This document shows positions 36,386 through 45,455 of a stretch of DNA of 64,000 bases, piece by piece. A program made the translations under genes and the position numbers. The notes beneath the pieces were generated by a model, which did not search any database, was not told the DNA's origin, and worked only from the letters and a program-made list of their open reading frames with translations. Positions within the stretch are counted from its first letter, which is position 1. Every line of letters begins with the position of its first letter. Source of the DNA: Paralysiella testudinis (GTDB taxonomy: Bacteria > Pseudomonadota > Gammaproteobacteria > Burkholderiales > Neisseriaceae); contig NZ_CP069798.1 in the NCBI RefSeq assembly GCF_016894345.1, positions 496,001-560,000 on the forward strand. Reading direction: 5' to 3'.

Positions 36386-36832
36386 ATGCACCACCCGCAT
36401 AAATGCGCCCGCCTGGGCTTATGGATTGGCAGCGCACTGGTTTTGGCCGCCTGCGCCACCGGCAGCGGCCCTAGCGTTAGCGGCAACTGGCAGGAAGTGG
36501 GGCTGTCCGGCAGCGGCAATGTGCGCCACGCCATCGACAAAGACAGCATCCGCCGCCAAGGCAATCTGGCCACCTTCCGCGACAAAAAAACCGTGATCGA
36601 TATGGCGCACGAGCACTACAGCAACACCCCGGCCTATAAAGTGGCGGTAAGCGATTGGGAAATAGACTGCGCCCGCAAAACCTACCGCCTCAGCGCCTTG
36701 CAGCTACTGGACACCGGCGGCAAAAACCTCGGCCAATACCGCTACAGCAGCACCGATTTACGCCCGATGGCGGTGGCGCGCGGCAGTGCCACCGAAAAAC
36801 AGTATGAGCTGGTGTGCGGGCAAAAGCTGTAA
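36386..36832 (+). CDS. Lipoprotein resembling surface-adhesin protein E family
   Basis: 148-residue lipoprotein with signal peptide ending LAACA. The mature part (WQEVGLSGSGNVRHAIDKDSIRR... FRDKKTVIDM... DWEIDCARKTYRLSALQLLD... STDLRPMAVARGSATEKQYELVCG) has the small beta-fold layout of the adhesin E family first described in Haemophilus. Most members in other genera have no proven adhesin role. I chose the ATG at 36386 because AAGGAT lies eight bases before it; the ATG nine bases earlier is inside that site. It starts a group of three plus-strand genes with separate ribosome-binding sites. Confidence 0.7.
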   Translation: MHHPHKCARLGLWIGSALVLAACATGSGPSVSGNWQEVGLSGSGNVRHAIDKDSIRRQGNLATFRDKKTVIDMAHEHYSNTPAYKVAVSDWEIDCARKTYRLSALQLLDTGGKNLGQYRYSSTDLRPMAVARGSATEKQYELVCGQKL

Positions 36833-36906
36833 TCTTATCCGGGCGCCGAAATCATTTCACTATGTTAGGTACAGCTATCTTCACCCATTTGGCAAAGGAA
36901 AACCCC

Positions 36907-37233
36907 ATGAACAAATATCTGATCGCCGCACTGGCCGCTTGTTTGTCGGCCTCTGTTTGGGCGGAAAACCCCGCCGATGTGGAATTACTCAGCGCCCAAA
37001 AAGCCTATCAGGCTGCCCTAAAAGGCCAAACCGACAGCCAAACCCGCACCACCACCTTGCAAAGCCGTCTACAAGAGGCACAAGCACGACAGGAGCGGGC
37101 GCAGGCAGAAGTGACGCGGCTGCAAGCCGAATTAAACCAAGCCGATGCCGAGCGACAACAGGCCGACAGCAGCTTGCAGGCCGCGGGAAGCCGTTTGGAT
37201 GCGGCTTGGGCTGCCGCACGCGGCACACGTTAA
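36907..37233 (+). CDS. Secreted coiled-coil protein of unknown function
   Basis: 108 residues with a signal peptide (MNKYLIAALAACLSASVWA) and a mature part that is one long Ala/Gln/Arg/Glu-rich coiled coil with heptads. No lipobox at the cleavage site. No family recognised. The ATG at 36907 has AAAGGAAAA before it. An inverted uptake-sequence pair follows at 37259-37293. Confidence 0.7.
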   Translation: MNKYLIAALAACLSASVWAENPADVELLSAQKAYQAALKGQTDSQTRTTTLQSRLQEAQARQERAQAEVTRLQAELNQADAERQQADSSLQAAGSRLDAAWAAARGTR

Positions 37234-37258
37234 TCCCGGCATGCTTCGCCTTCATCTC

Positions 37259-37293
37259 AGGCTGCCTGAACAGCGGCACCGTTCAGGCAGCCT
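37259..37293. terminator. Inverted uptake-sequence pair
   Basis: AGGCTGCCTGAAC and its complement are nine bases apart. Only a weak T-run follows, so termination may be partial before the methyltransferase gene. Confidence 0.55.
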
Positions 37294-37326
37294 TGGTGTT
37301 TTGATGATTCACAACAGGAGAATCCC

Positions 37327-38865
37327 ATGTCCGCATGGTCAGACGGCTACGTTAGCGACATCAACTATACTTATGGCTATTACACCGAGCTAAACCCCAA
37401 CCGTGTGGCACTGCCGTTTTTAATGGCCGGGCTGGCGGTGCCGAAAATGGCCGCCGCTTGCGAGCTGGGATTTGGCCAGGGCGTGTCACTCAATGCCCAT
37501 GCCGCCGCGGGCAGCGCAAATTGGTGGGGCACCGATTTCAACCCCGCTCACGTGGGCTTTGCCCAAGAAATGGCCGCTGTATCCGGCAACGGCGCCCACG
37601 TGGTTGATCAGGCTTTTAACGAATTTTGCGCCCGCACCGACTTGCCCGACTTCGATTTTATCGGCCTGCACGGCATCTGGTCGTGGGTATCGCACGAAAA
37701 CCGCCATATTCTGGTGGACTTTATCCGCCGCAAGCTCAAGGTGGGCGGTGTGCTCTACATCAGCTACAACACCTTGCCCGGCTGGGCCGCCGCCGCGCCG
37801 ATTCGCCATTTGCTGGCCGAACACGCCCATGTGATGAGCGCACCGGGGCAAGGCATGGTGCAGCGCGTTACCGACTCCGTGGGCTTTACCCGCGAACTGC
37901 TGGGTTTGAGCCACCATTACTGCCAGCAAGTGCCCTCTATCCCGCAGCGCATCACCCAAATCGGCGAGCAAAACCCGCATTATCTGGCACACGAATACTT
38001 CAACCGCGACTGGCACCCGATGTATTTTGCCGAAATGCAAGACTGGCTGGAAGCGGCCAAACTCAGCTACGCCTGCTCGGCAAATTATCTGGACGACTTC
38101 GCTCCCGCGCTGTTTGACCAAGAGCAGCAAGCGTTTTTGGCGCAAATCACCGATGCCTCATTTGCGCAAACCGCCAAAGATTATTTGCTCAACAAGCAGT
38201 TCCGCAAAGACTATTGGGTAAAGGGCGCGCGCAAAATCAGCAGTGTGCAGGCCGAACAAAGCTGGCAGCAACTGCGCTTCTTACTGATGACCCCGGCCAA
38301 CGACATCGCCCTGAACATCAACAGCCACCGCGCCATTACCTTGCTACCCGAAATGTACCAACCCGTGTTGACGGCGCTAGCCGACGGCCAAGTGCATCCC
38401 TTTGCCGACTTGGCTGCCGCTGCCGAAGCCACCACACTCAGCCGTGGCCAGCTGTTTGAAATACTGGCCGTGTTACACGCCAAAGGCGATGTGGTGTTGG
38501 TGCAGGATGAGGAAACCGTTGCAGCGGCACGCCCACGCTGCCGGGCACTCAACCGCTATTTGCTGCAACTGAGCCGGGTGAGCGGCGACGTACCTTATCT
38601 GGTGAGCCCCTTAAGCGGCGGTGCCATCACCTACGACCGCATCAACCAACTGTTTTTGCTGGCCTACAGCGAAGGCAAGAAAAAACCGGCGCAATGGGTC
38701 GATTTCGCTTGGCAAGCCTTGCAAGCGCAACAGCAATTGCTGATTCATCAAGGCGAAGTGCTGCAAACCGAAGCCGAAAACCGCACCGAGCTCAAGCGGC
38801 TGGCCGCCCATTTTGCCGACAAAGTGCTGCCCACGGCCCTTACTTTGGAGATTGTGGCGGATTAA
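37327..38865 (+). CDS. SAM-dependent methyltransferase with methyltransferase regulatory domain
   Basis: 512 residues. The N-terminal Rossmann methyltransferase domain has ACELGFGQGVSLNAHAAAG as SAM loop (about residues 44-62), WWGTDFNPAHVGFAQ and DFIGLHGIWSWVSHENR. The central part (about 215-300) matches the methyltransferase regulatory domain pattern (HYLAHEYFNRDWHPMYFAEM), and a C-terminal helical/winged region follows. Proteins of this layout include the Rickettsia outer-membrane-protein lysine methyltransferases. The substrate here is unknown; neighbouring envelope genes make a surface protein possible, but this is inference. The ATG at 37327 follows AGGAGAATCCC. Confidence 0.82.
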   Translation: MSAWSDGYVSDINYTYGYYTELNPNRVALPFLMAGLAVPKMAAACELGFGQGVSLNAHAAAGSANWWGTDFNPAHVGFAQEMAAVSGNGAHVVDQAFNEFCARTDLPDFDFIGLHGIWSWVSHENRHILVDFIRRKLKVGGVLYISYNTLPGWAAAAPIRHLLAEHAHVMSAPGQGMVQRVTDSVGFTRELLGLSHHYCQQVPSIPQRITQIGEQNPHYLAHEYFNRDWHPMYFAEMQDWLEAAKLSYACSANYLDDFAPALFDQEQQAFLAQITDASFAQTAKDYLLNKQFRKDYWVKGARKISSVQAEQSWQQLRFLLMTPANDIALNINSHRAITLLPEMYQPVLTALADGQVHPFADLAAAAEATTLSRGQLFEILAVLHAKGDVVLVQDEETVAAARPRCRALNRYLLQLSRVSGDVPYLVSPLSGGAITYDRINQLFLLAYSEGKKKPAQWVDFAWQALQAQQQLLIHQGEVLQTEAENRTELKRLAAHFADKVLPTALTLEIVAD

Positions 38866-38948
38866 GCGGATTGATTTTATTAAGCCATTTGGTTTTGTTG
38901 TGTTACGCCTTTGGCTAACCCAACTTACGCCGACCTGGCCGCTCCTGC

Positions 38949-39052
38949 GTAGGTCGGATTCTTGAATCCGACATTTGGCCTTATCGGCGAAAAAGATGAA
39001 ACAAAACAATCTTGTTCTTTGAGCAAGCGTCGGATTCAAGAATCCGACCTAC
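38949..39052. repeat. Intergenic inverted-repeat element, copy B
   Basis: Same ends as 1421-1564 (GTAGGTCGGATTCTTGAATC and complement) in the opposite orientation and 40 bases shorter inside. It lies between two convergent genes. Confidence 0.75.
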
Positions 39053-39111
39053 GGCTGCTACGTCGACTAAACAATTTAAAGGCTGCCTGAAAAGTGAATA
39101 CCGCAATGTGA

Positions 39112-40041
39112 TTAAGGCTTGCCCAACGGGCTTAGGCCCGGCAATTCGGCAAAGCTGCGTTCGCGCACGATTTGACAGAAATTATCAAGAAAGCTCTTGT
39201 CGGCATCGTCTTGGCGCATGGCGGCGTACAGCTCGCTTTGCAGCGGCGTATGACCGATTTGGCGCGCTACCACATAGCCTTTTTCCAGATAAGGCATCAC
39301 CGTCCAATAGGGCAAGGCAGCAATACCCCGGCGGCTGGCCACCAGCTGGATAATCGCCACGGTGAGCTCGCTGTGGCGGCGTGCCGGGTTAATACCGGCG
39401 GGCAGCAGGATTTTGCGCAGCAAATCGAGCATATCGTCGGGCACCGGATAGCTGATTAAGGTTTCGGCGGCAAAGTCGGCAGCCTGCCATACGGCTTTAT
39501 CGCCCAGCGGGTGGTCTTTGGCGCAAATACCCACCATTTCGTAGGCAAACAGTGGCTGGTAAACAATGCCGTTTTGCGCCGCCGCTTCCGACACAATCGC
39601 CAAATCGGCGCGGTGGGTGAGCAGCAGCCCCACCGGATCGGCCTGAAAGCCGGACACAATATCCAGCTCCACCTGCGGCCACAGCGGGCGGAAGGTGTCC
39701 ATGGCAGGCATCAGCCAGTCAAAACAGGTGTGGCATTCCACCGCCACGCGCAATTCGCCCGCCTCGCCTTCGATAATCTGCGCCATATCGCGTTGGGCAG
39801 TGGCCAACAGCGGCGCCAACTCGCGTGCCAATTGCAGCAGCCGCTCACCGGCAGGGGTAAAGCGGATGGGATTGGATTTGCGCTCAAACAAGGGCGTGTC
39901 GTAATGCTGCTCCAACGCGCGGATTTGGTGCGACAAGGCCGATTGGGTGAGAAACACCCGCTTGGCCGCCAGCGAAACACTGCCGGTTTCCTGCAAAGCC
40001 AGCAGGGTTTTGAGGTGGCGCAGTTCGATAATGGAGTCCAT
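39112..40041 (-). CDS. metR: LysR-type regulator MetR
   Basis: Homocysteine-responsive activator of methionine genes. 309 residues with N-terminal LysR helix-turn-helix (LKTLLALQETGSVSLAAKRV, LTQSALSHQIRALE) and an effector domain with the MetR-like ELRVAVECHTCFDWLMPAMD. It is closer to E. coli MetR than to other LysR members throughout. The ATG is at 40041. metR usually faces metE across a short shared promoter; here metE begins 2.4 kb away because foreign DNA was inserted, so the shared control region has been split. Confidence 0.9.
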   Translation of the reverse strand: MDSIIELRHLKTLLALQETGSVSLAAKRVFLTQSALSHQIRALEQHYDTPLFERKSNPIRFTPAGERLLQLARELAPLLATAQRDMAQIIEGEAGELRVAVECHTCFDWLMPAMDTFRPLWPQVELDIVSGFQADPVGLLLTHRADLAIVSEAAAQNGIVYQPLFAYEMVGICAKDHPLGDKAVWQAADFAAETLISYPVPDDMLDLLRKILLPAGINPARRHSELTVAIIQLVASRRGIAALPYWTVMPYLEKGYVVARQIGHTPLQSELYAAMRQDDADKSFLDNFCQIVRERSFAELPGLSPLGKP

Positions 40042-40082
40042 TTTAAAATACCGATTTCCAAAATAAGCTATAAGGATAATAT

Positions 40083-40679
40083 TTATAGACTGTTACTTAT
40101 TATTTCTTCTAAATTTTTATGTCTTAAATATGCTTTAAGGTATTCGTTTTTATCGAATGCGCTAGGCTTATAACATGTAGTTAGAAAAATCAAAAAAGAA
40201 TCATAATCGCCTATATCAACATATGACCTAGAATGGTTTTTATCTATAAAAAATAGCGGCATATGTTCCAAAAGTGCATAACGTTCAATTAATTTTTGAA
40301 AAAATGCAAACGATTCGGTTTTAGGTCGATAACAATTAATTGCTAATAATTGTAAGATTGAAGAGCTTAAACAGGCTCTTAAAATATTGCTATATTGTTT
40401 TTCCTTTAAAGTACATGGAACTCTATCTATGCATATCGTAGTGCAATCAGAGGTATTATTTTTTGCAGAGTGAGTGATGTAGATAAATTTTAACATTTGA
40501 AATATTAAAATAAATAATTTTGTAATATCTTCTTCTTTATCTATTTCTTTTTGAATATTCAAAACAATTGATAATTTCAAAGATTTTAATCTTGGCCATT
40601 CTAAAGGTATTATATTTTTAATTTTTTTAAAACAAAATTCAAGCTTGGTACTATACAATATTTTTCTTCTATCGGGCAT
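40083..40679 (-). pseudogene. AbiC-like phage abortive-infection protein, 3' part
   Basis: AT-rich fragment (about 199 codons) that carries the C-terminal half of an AbiC-type protein. The pattern ILIFQMLKFIYITHS, then KQYSNILRACLSS, FQKLIERYALLEHM and the tail YKPSAFDKN match the order seen in that family. The ATG at 40679 is fortuitous; the true N-terminus is at 42142, beyond the IS481-type insertion. Low GC relative to the neighbours marks it as recently acquired. AbiC-type proteins are membrane-anchored and give phage exclusion by an unknown mechanism. Confidence 0.72.
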
Positions 40680-40680
40680 G

Positions 40681-41704
40681 CCTAAGTGTTTAGTCCCTGA
40701 ATTTTATGGAGTATCATTACCCCAATTAAAAGAGACCGACTTATGGCAAGCATATTGCATGGTAACGCCAAGACTACGCCTAGAATCAGAAAAGAAATAC
40801 AAGAGTCTGAAGAGAGCATCGCAGCGTTAGCTAAAAAATACAATATTAATTTCAAAACCGTTCTCTACTGGAAACACGCAGATTCGGTCGAAGATAAAAA
40901 GTCCGGCCCCAAAACCCGCCCCAGCGTGTTGACCGAATTGGAGCAGCAGGCAATCTGTACCGTCCGGCGACATCTGCGGCTGTCATTGGACGAGCTGTAT
41001 ATCATCTTCAAGCCCAATATTCCAAAGCTGAGCCGCTCCAATCTGCACCGGTGCTTGCAACATCACGGATTGTCGCGCTTACCCAAGAATGAATCCGATG
41101 GCCAAAAAGGTAAAAAACATTCAAACAATATCCGGTTGGCTTTGTCCATATCGACATCACCGAGGTGCGTTGTGAAACCGGCAAGCTGTACCTGTTTGTC
41201 GCCATCGACCGCAAAACCAAATATGTTTATGCAGAACTTCATCCGCGTATGACGCAGAAAACCGCCGTTTCTTTTCTGCGCAACCTACAACAAGATTGTG
41301 TGTTTAAAATCACCCATATCCTAACGGACAACGGTGCGCAGTTTACCTACAACTTGCTGAGCCAAGCACAACGGCCTGATAAGGAGCATCCGTTTGACGA
41401 GCTTTGCCGGCATTTGGGCATTGAGCACCGTACCACGAAATTCCGTCATCCATGGACGAACGGGCAGGTGGAGATTACCAACAAGATGCTGAAAGAGGTA
41501 ACGGTCAAACGCTTCCACTATGAGCATCCTGACGAACTTAAACGGCACTTGATGGTATTTTTGCTGTATTACAACCATCAACGCCCCTTACGGTCGTTGA
41601 AGTACAAAACGCCTTGGCAGGCTTTGGAAGATTGCTATAATCTAGAGCCTGAATTGTTTCGTGAAAATCCATTCCAGAAGATTATGGGTCTTAACACCTA
41701 AGCT
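40681..41704 (+). mobile_element. IS481-family insertion within the AbiC-like gene
   Basis: The ends carry related inverted repeats (TAAGTGTTTAGTCCC at left; the complement of the right end reads TTAGGTGTTAAGACCC). A single transposase gene lies inside. No clear target duplication is visible. Exact ends are approximate by a few bases. Confidence 0.7.
40743..41701 (+). pseudogene. IS481-family transposase, frameshifted
   Basis: The N-terminal helix-turn-helix part (SILHGNAKTTPRIRKEIQES... LAKKYNINFKTVLYWK... SNLHRCLQHHGLSRLP) runs from 40743 in one frame. The DDE catalytic part (GFVHIDITEV, LTDNGAQF, HPWTNGQVEITNKMLKE) continues in the -1 frame. The break is at the A6 run near 41107-41116. 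Relatives read through this point as one protein of about 320 residues, so one A has probably been lost. Transposition from this copy would need slippage or frameshifting. Confidence 0.85.
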
Positions 41705-42142
41705 AAGGCCTAATTGTGGAACTTGCCTTTCGAACACCATGGATAAATCAGTCGAAAATTTATTAATTTGATCAAGCAATGCAAAGAAAGTAGTCTCAAA
41801 CTGTTGTTGGCTAAAAATTTCGGATTGTTCTACCAAGGCTTTTTCTGAATTTTCTTGTGCTTTAGCACTTCTTTTGAGTTCTTCACGTGTTGCTGCTAGT
41901 TCTTGTGCCTGAAGCCGAATAGTTACCAGTAATGCGATTAAGGATGCAAAGCCAAATATAGGATTGATAACCCCGCCCATATAATCACCAAACATGCTCC
42001 AGTGCTCAGGGTTATTGCTAATTAATAGTTGATTTTTAAAGCCAAACCAGTATATATAAAACCCTAAAGTAGCTATAAAAATAATAAAACAACAGGCTAA
42101 AATTACCCTCAAAAAAACGGGTTTATAATGATTTGAACTCAT
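41705..42142 (-). pseudogene. AbiC-like phage abortive-infection protein, 5' part
   Basis: N-terminal portion of the interrupted defence gene. Two membrane segments (about residues 10-30 and 55-75) flank EHWSMFGDYMGGVINPIFGFA, then a coiled coil (RLQAQELAATREELKRSAKAQENSEKA) and the family motif QQQFETTFFALLDQINK. The ATG at 42142 has GGAG eight bases upstream; a GTG three codons earlier is also in frame. The reading frame runs into the insertion, where it gains foreign codons and stops. Together with 40083-40679 the intact protein would have about 340 residues. Confidence 0.75.
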
Positions 42143-42481
42143 TAGGCTCACTCCATTTACTACTTCGAAATATTTAGATTAACTTTATGAAGTATTACTT
42201 ATGCTTTTTACTGCTATCAATTAGACAAATCATTCATATACCCCACACCGCAACAACCACGGCAAAATCAGGGCAAGCCGCAAGCAAAGCATGGTGGGGC
42301 GTAGCGGCTGCCTGAAAAGCGTTCAGGCAGCCTGTATCGCGCTTACACCGGCATTATATTAAAATAATTCATACAAACCAGCAAAATTTATCGCTTGCGT
42401 GCACTGCACAACTGCCGCACACTGGCCTTAAGTTTATTTTCAAATAAAACCGCCAACAAAACATTGATAAAGGAGCAGTTT
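42143..42481. promoter_or_regulatory. metE upstream region with uptake-sequence pair matching a MetR box
   Basis: No gene. GGCTGCCTGAA...TTCAGGCAGCC (42306-42332) contains TGAA-AAGCG-TTCA, which equals the MetR consensus TGAANNNNNTTCA. Any uptake pair with a five-base gap does this, so it may be coincidence. The left half is AT-rich insert DNA, the right half probably the original metE promoter. Confidence 0.4.
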
Positions 42482-44755
42482 ATGCACACGTTTCACCTGT
42501 CCGGCTACCCGCGCATCGGCGCCAAGCGCGAGCTGAAATTTGCCGTAGAGGCCTTTTGGAAAGGCAACACCAGCGAAGCCGAACTGCAACAAGTGGCCGC
42601 CGACATCCGCCGCAGCAACTGGGCCACCCAACAAGCCGCCGGTGCCGATTTGCTGCCGGTGGGCGATTTTTCGTTTTACGACCACGTGCTCGACATACAA
42701 GTGGCACTGGGTTGCATTCCGGCGCGTTTCGGTTTTGATGCCGCCACACTCACCCTACCCGAATACTTTCAATTGGCGCGTGGCAATGCCACCCAGTTTG
42801 CCATGGAAATGACCAAGTGGTTCGACACCAACTACCACTACATCGTACCCGAATGGCACCCGCAAACCGGCTTTAAAGCTAATAGCAAAAACCTGATTGC
42901 CCAAATCAAAGAAGCCCGCGCCCTCGGCCACGACATCAAGCCCACCCTGGTAGGCCCCATCACCTTGTTGTGGCTGGGCAAAGAAAAAGCCGACGGCTTT
43001 AACCGCTTGGACTTGCTGCCCAAACTGCTGCCTGAATACCAAAAACTGCTGCGCGAATTGGCCAACGAAGGCGTGGATTGGATTCAAATCGACGAGCCGA
43101 TTTTGGCCGTGGATGCCGACCAAGCCTGGCTTGATGCCTTTGCGCCCACTTACAAAGAGCTGGCCATCACCGGCACCCGCATTATTTTGGGCACCTACTT
43201 TGCCGGCGTGGCCGAGCATGTAGACTTGCTGAAAAACCTGCCGGTACACGGCCTGCACATCGACGGCGTACGCGCCCCCGAGCAGCTGGCCGTATTTGCC
43301 CAAGCATGGCCGCAAAACAAAGTATTGTCGGTAGGCCTGATTGACGGGCGCAACGTATGGCGTGCCAACTTAAGCCAAGTTATCGACACCTTGGCACCGC
43401 TGAGCGCCAAGCTGGGCAACAATTTGTGGATTGCCCCGAGCTGCTCCTTGCTGCACAGCCCGCAAGACTTGGCCGTAGAAGAAAAGCTGGATGGCGAAAT
43501 CAAATCGTGGATGGCATTTGCGGCACAAAAACTGGTGGAACTGGGCGTGGTAAAACAAGCGCTGGAACATGGCAAAGACGCAGTTAAAGACGCCTTGGCC
43601 GCTTCCGATGCCGCCGCGGCCGACCGCGCCACCAACAAGAAAATCCACAACCAAGCCGTACAAGAGCGCGTAGCCAACCTGCGCCCTGGTGCCGACGCAC
43701 GCAAATCGCCGTTTGCCCAGCGCATTGAAGCACAGCAAGCGTGGATGAAACTGCCGCTGTTGCCCACCACCACCATCGGCTCCTTCCCGCAAACCAGCGA
43801 AATCCGCCAAGCCCGCGCCGCCTTCAAAAAAGGCGACTTGAGCGCCGCCGATTACGAAGCAGCAATGAAAAAAGAAATCGCCTACTGCGTGGAAGAGCAG
43901 GAAAAGCTGCAAATCGACGTGCCGGTACACGGCGAAGCCGAGCGCAACGACATGGTGGAATACTTTGGCGAGCAATTGGCCGGCTACTGCTTCAGCCAAT
44001 TCGGCTGGGTGCAAAGCTACGGCAGCCGCTGCGTGAAACCGCCGATTATTTTCGGTGATGTTTCCCGCCCCAACGCCATGACTGTATTCTGGTCTACCTA
44101 CGCACAAAGCCTGACCCAGCGCCCGATGAAAGGCATGCTCACCGGCCCGGTAACCATGTTCAAATGGTCGTTTGTGCGCGACGACATTCCGCTGAGCCAA
44201 GTGTGCAAACAAATCGCGCTGGCGCTGAACGACGAAGTGCTGGACTTGGAAAAAGCCGGCATCAAAGTGATTCAAATCGACGAACCGGCCATCCGCGAAG
44301 CCATGCCGCTGAAAAAAGCGCAATGGGACGAATACCTGGCTTGGGCGTGCGAATCGTTCCGCTTGTCGTCTACCGATGCCGAAGACAGCACCCAGATTCA
44401 CACCCATATGTGCTACTCCGAGTTTAACGACATTCTGCCCGCCATCGCCTCTATGGATGCCGACGTAATCACCATCGAAACCTCGCGTTCGGATATGGAG
44501 CTGCTCACCGCTTTTGGCGACTTCAAATACCCCAACGACATTGGCCCCGGCGTGTACGATATCCACAGCCCGCGCGTGCCCAGCGAAGCCGAAATTGAGC
44601 ATCTGCTGCGCAAAGCAATTGAAGTGGTGCCGGTGGCGCGTTTGTGGGTCAACCCCGACTGCGGCCTCAAAACCCGCGGCTGGCCGGAAACCATCGCCCA
44701 ATTGCAGGCCATGATGAACGTAACCCAAAAACTGCGCGCTGAATTGCAAAGCTAA
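42482..44755 (+). CDS. metE: Cobalamin-independent methionine synthase
   Basis: Transfers methyl from 5-methyltetrahydropteroyl-triglutamate to homocysteine, the last step of methionine synthesis. 757 residues, close to E. coli MetE (753), with both barrel halves. Zinc ligands are seen as His and Cys in [10 protein letters not shown] and Cys in [11 protein letters not shown]. The homocysteine region [10 protein letters not shown](S) and [21 protein letters not shown] are also present. The ATG at 42482 has AAAGGAG upstream; an earlier in-frame start is non-coding sequence. It has its own terminator. It was separated from metR by the abi/IS insert. Confidence 0.97.
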   Translation: MHTFHLSGYPRIGAKRELKFAVEAFWKGNTSEAELQQVAADIRRSNWATQQAAGADLLPVGDFSFYDHVLDIQVALGCIPARFGFDAATLTLPEYFQLARGNATQFAMEMTKWFDTNYHYIVPEWHPQTGFKANSKNLIAQIKEARALGHDIKPTLVGPITLLWLGKEKADGFNRLDLLPKLLPEYQKLLRELANEGVDWIQIDEPILAVDADQAWLDAFAPTYKELAITGTRIILGTYFAGVAEHVDLLKNLPVHGLHIDGVRAPEQLAVFAQAWPQNKVLSVGLIDGRNVWRANLSQVIDTLAPLSAKLGNNLWIAPSCSLLHSPQDLAVEEKLDGEIKSWMAFAAQKLVELGVVKQALEHGKDAVKDALAASDAAAADRATNKKIHNQAVQERVANLRPGADARKSPFAQRIEAQQAWMKLPLLPTTTIGSFPQTSEIRQARAAFKKGDLSAADYEAAMKKEIAYCVEEQEKLQIDVPVHGEAERNDMVEYFGEQLAGYCFSQFGWVQSYGSRCVKPPIIFGDVSRPNAMTVFWSTYAQSLTQRPMKGMLTGPVTMFKWSFVRDDIPLSQVCKQIALALNDEVLDLEKAGIKVIQIDEPAIREAMPLKKAQWDEYLAWACESFRLSSTDAEDSTQIHTHMCYSEFNDILPAIASMDADVITIETSRSDMELLTAFGDFKYPNDIGPGVYDIHSPRVPSEAEIEHLLRKAIEVVPVARLWVNPDCGLKTRGWPETIAQLQAMMNVTQKLRAELQS

Positions 44756-44770
44756 ACCTGCGCCGGTTTA

Positions 44771-44817
44771 AACAAGGCTGCCTGAAAGCTTTACAGAAGC
44801 TTTCAGGCAGCCTTGTT
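44771..44817 (+). terminator. metE terminator
   Basis: 21-base arms beginning AACAAGGCTGCCTGAAAGCT with a five-base loop, followed by T-rich sequence. Longest uptake-sequence stem in the window. Confidence 0.9.
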
Positions 44818-44933
44818 TGTATGGTGGGCTTTGTGTAGCGTTGGCTTGTTTTACATTAAACCCAATCCAATGGCATTGGCGCTATAATAAACAGCGTGTC
44901 ATTACCCTCGTTAATATTAATAAGGAGACTGCT

Positions 44934-45434
44934 ATGGCTTTCCGTACCGAAATCCCCGCTGCGGCGGATATCGAACGCTGGCAAATCGGCAAATGGCTGC
45001 CCAACGAATTCACCCCGTGGACCATCGACCGCGAGCGCGAAAGTTATTTGATTTTCCTGCGCAAAGCCCCGGCTTTGGGCGGCATGCCCGAGCGAGAAGA
45101 CTATTATTTCAGCCATAAAGGCCAAGCCGGGATTATCAGCACCGTGCTGCACTTGGAACACGAAGGCAGCGATTTGGTGTATCACTGGCATTTGGTCAGT
45201 AGCCTAGGGCTGGCACATCAGTTTCAAGCGGATGCGCACGTATTGCTGATGGGCACCGGCGGCGACACCCGCCATGCGGGCAATCTGGATAAAGCCGCCG
45301 CGGCGGAAACCCTGGCTTGCCTAACCGAAGCGTTCCTGAATTACAAGGCTTGGCTGGGCTTGCGCGATGGCGCCAACCAGCGGGTATTGCTGGATTCGAC
45401 ATCCTTGCTGGGCAACACCGGTGTGGATTTTTAA
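44934..45434 (+). CDS. Cytosolic protein of unknown function upstream of fghA
   Basis: 166 residues, no signal or membrane segment, many Trp/Tyr/His. Conserved-looking stretches are IGKWLPNEFTPWTIDRERESY, REDYYFSHKGQAGIISTVLHLE and VYHWHLVSSLGLAHQF. I do not recognise the family. The ATG at 44934 has AAGGAG upstream. Only 21 bases separate it from fghA, so the two are probably co-transcribed and it may take part in formaldehyde or ester metabolism. That link is positional only. Confidence 0.7.
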   Translation: MAFRTEIPAAADIERWQIGKWLPNEFTPWTIDRERESYLIFLRKAPALGGMPEREDYYFSHKGQAGIISTVLHLEHEGSDLVYHWHLVSSLGLAHQFQADAHVLLMGTGGDTRHAGNLDKAAAAETLACLTEAFLNYKAWLGLRDGANQRVLLDSTSLLGNTGVDF

Positions 45435-45455
45435 TCTTTATAACGGAATGCGAGT

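Noticed and set aside
43370..44749. Long minus-strand open frame of 459 codons
   Set aside because: Antisense shadow of metE; the plus-strand protein is full length with all active-site residues.
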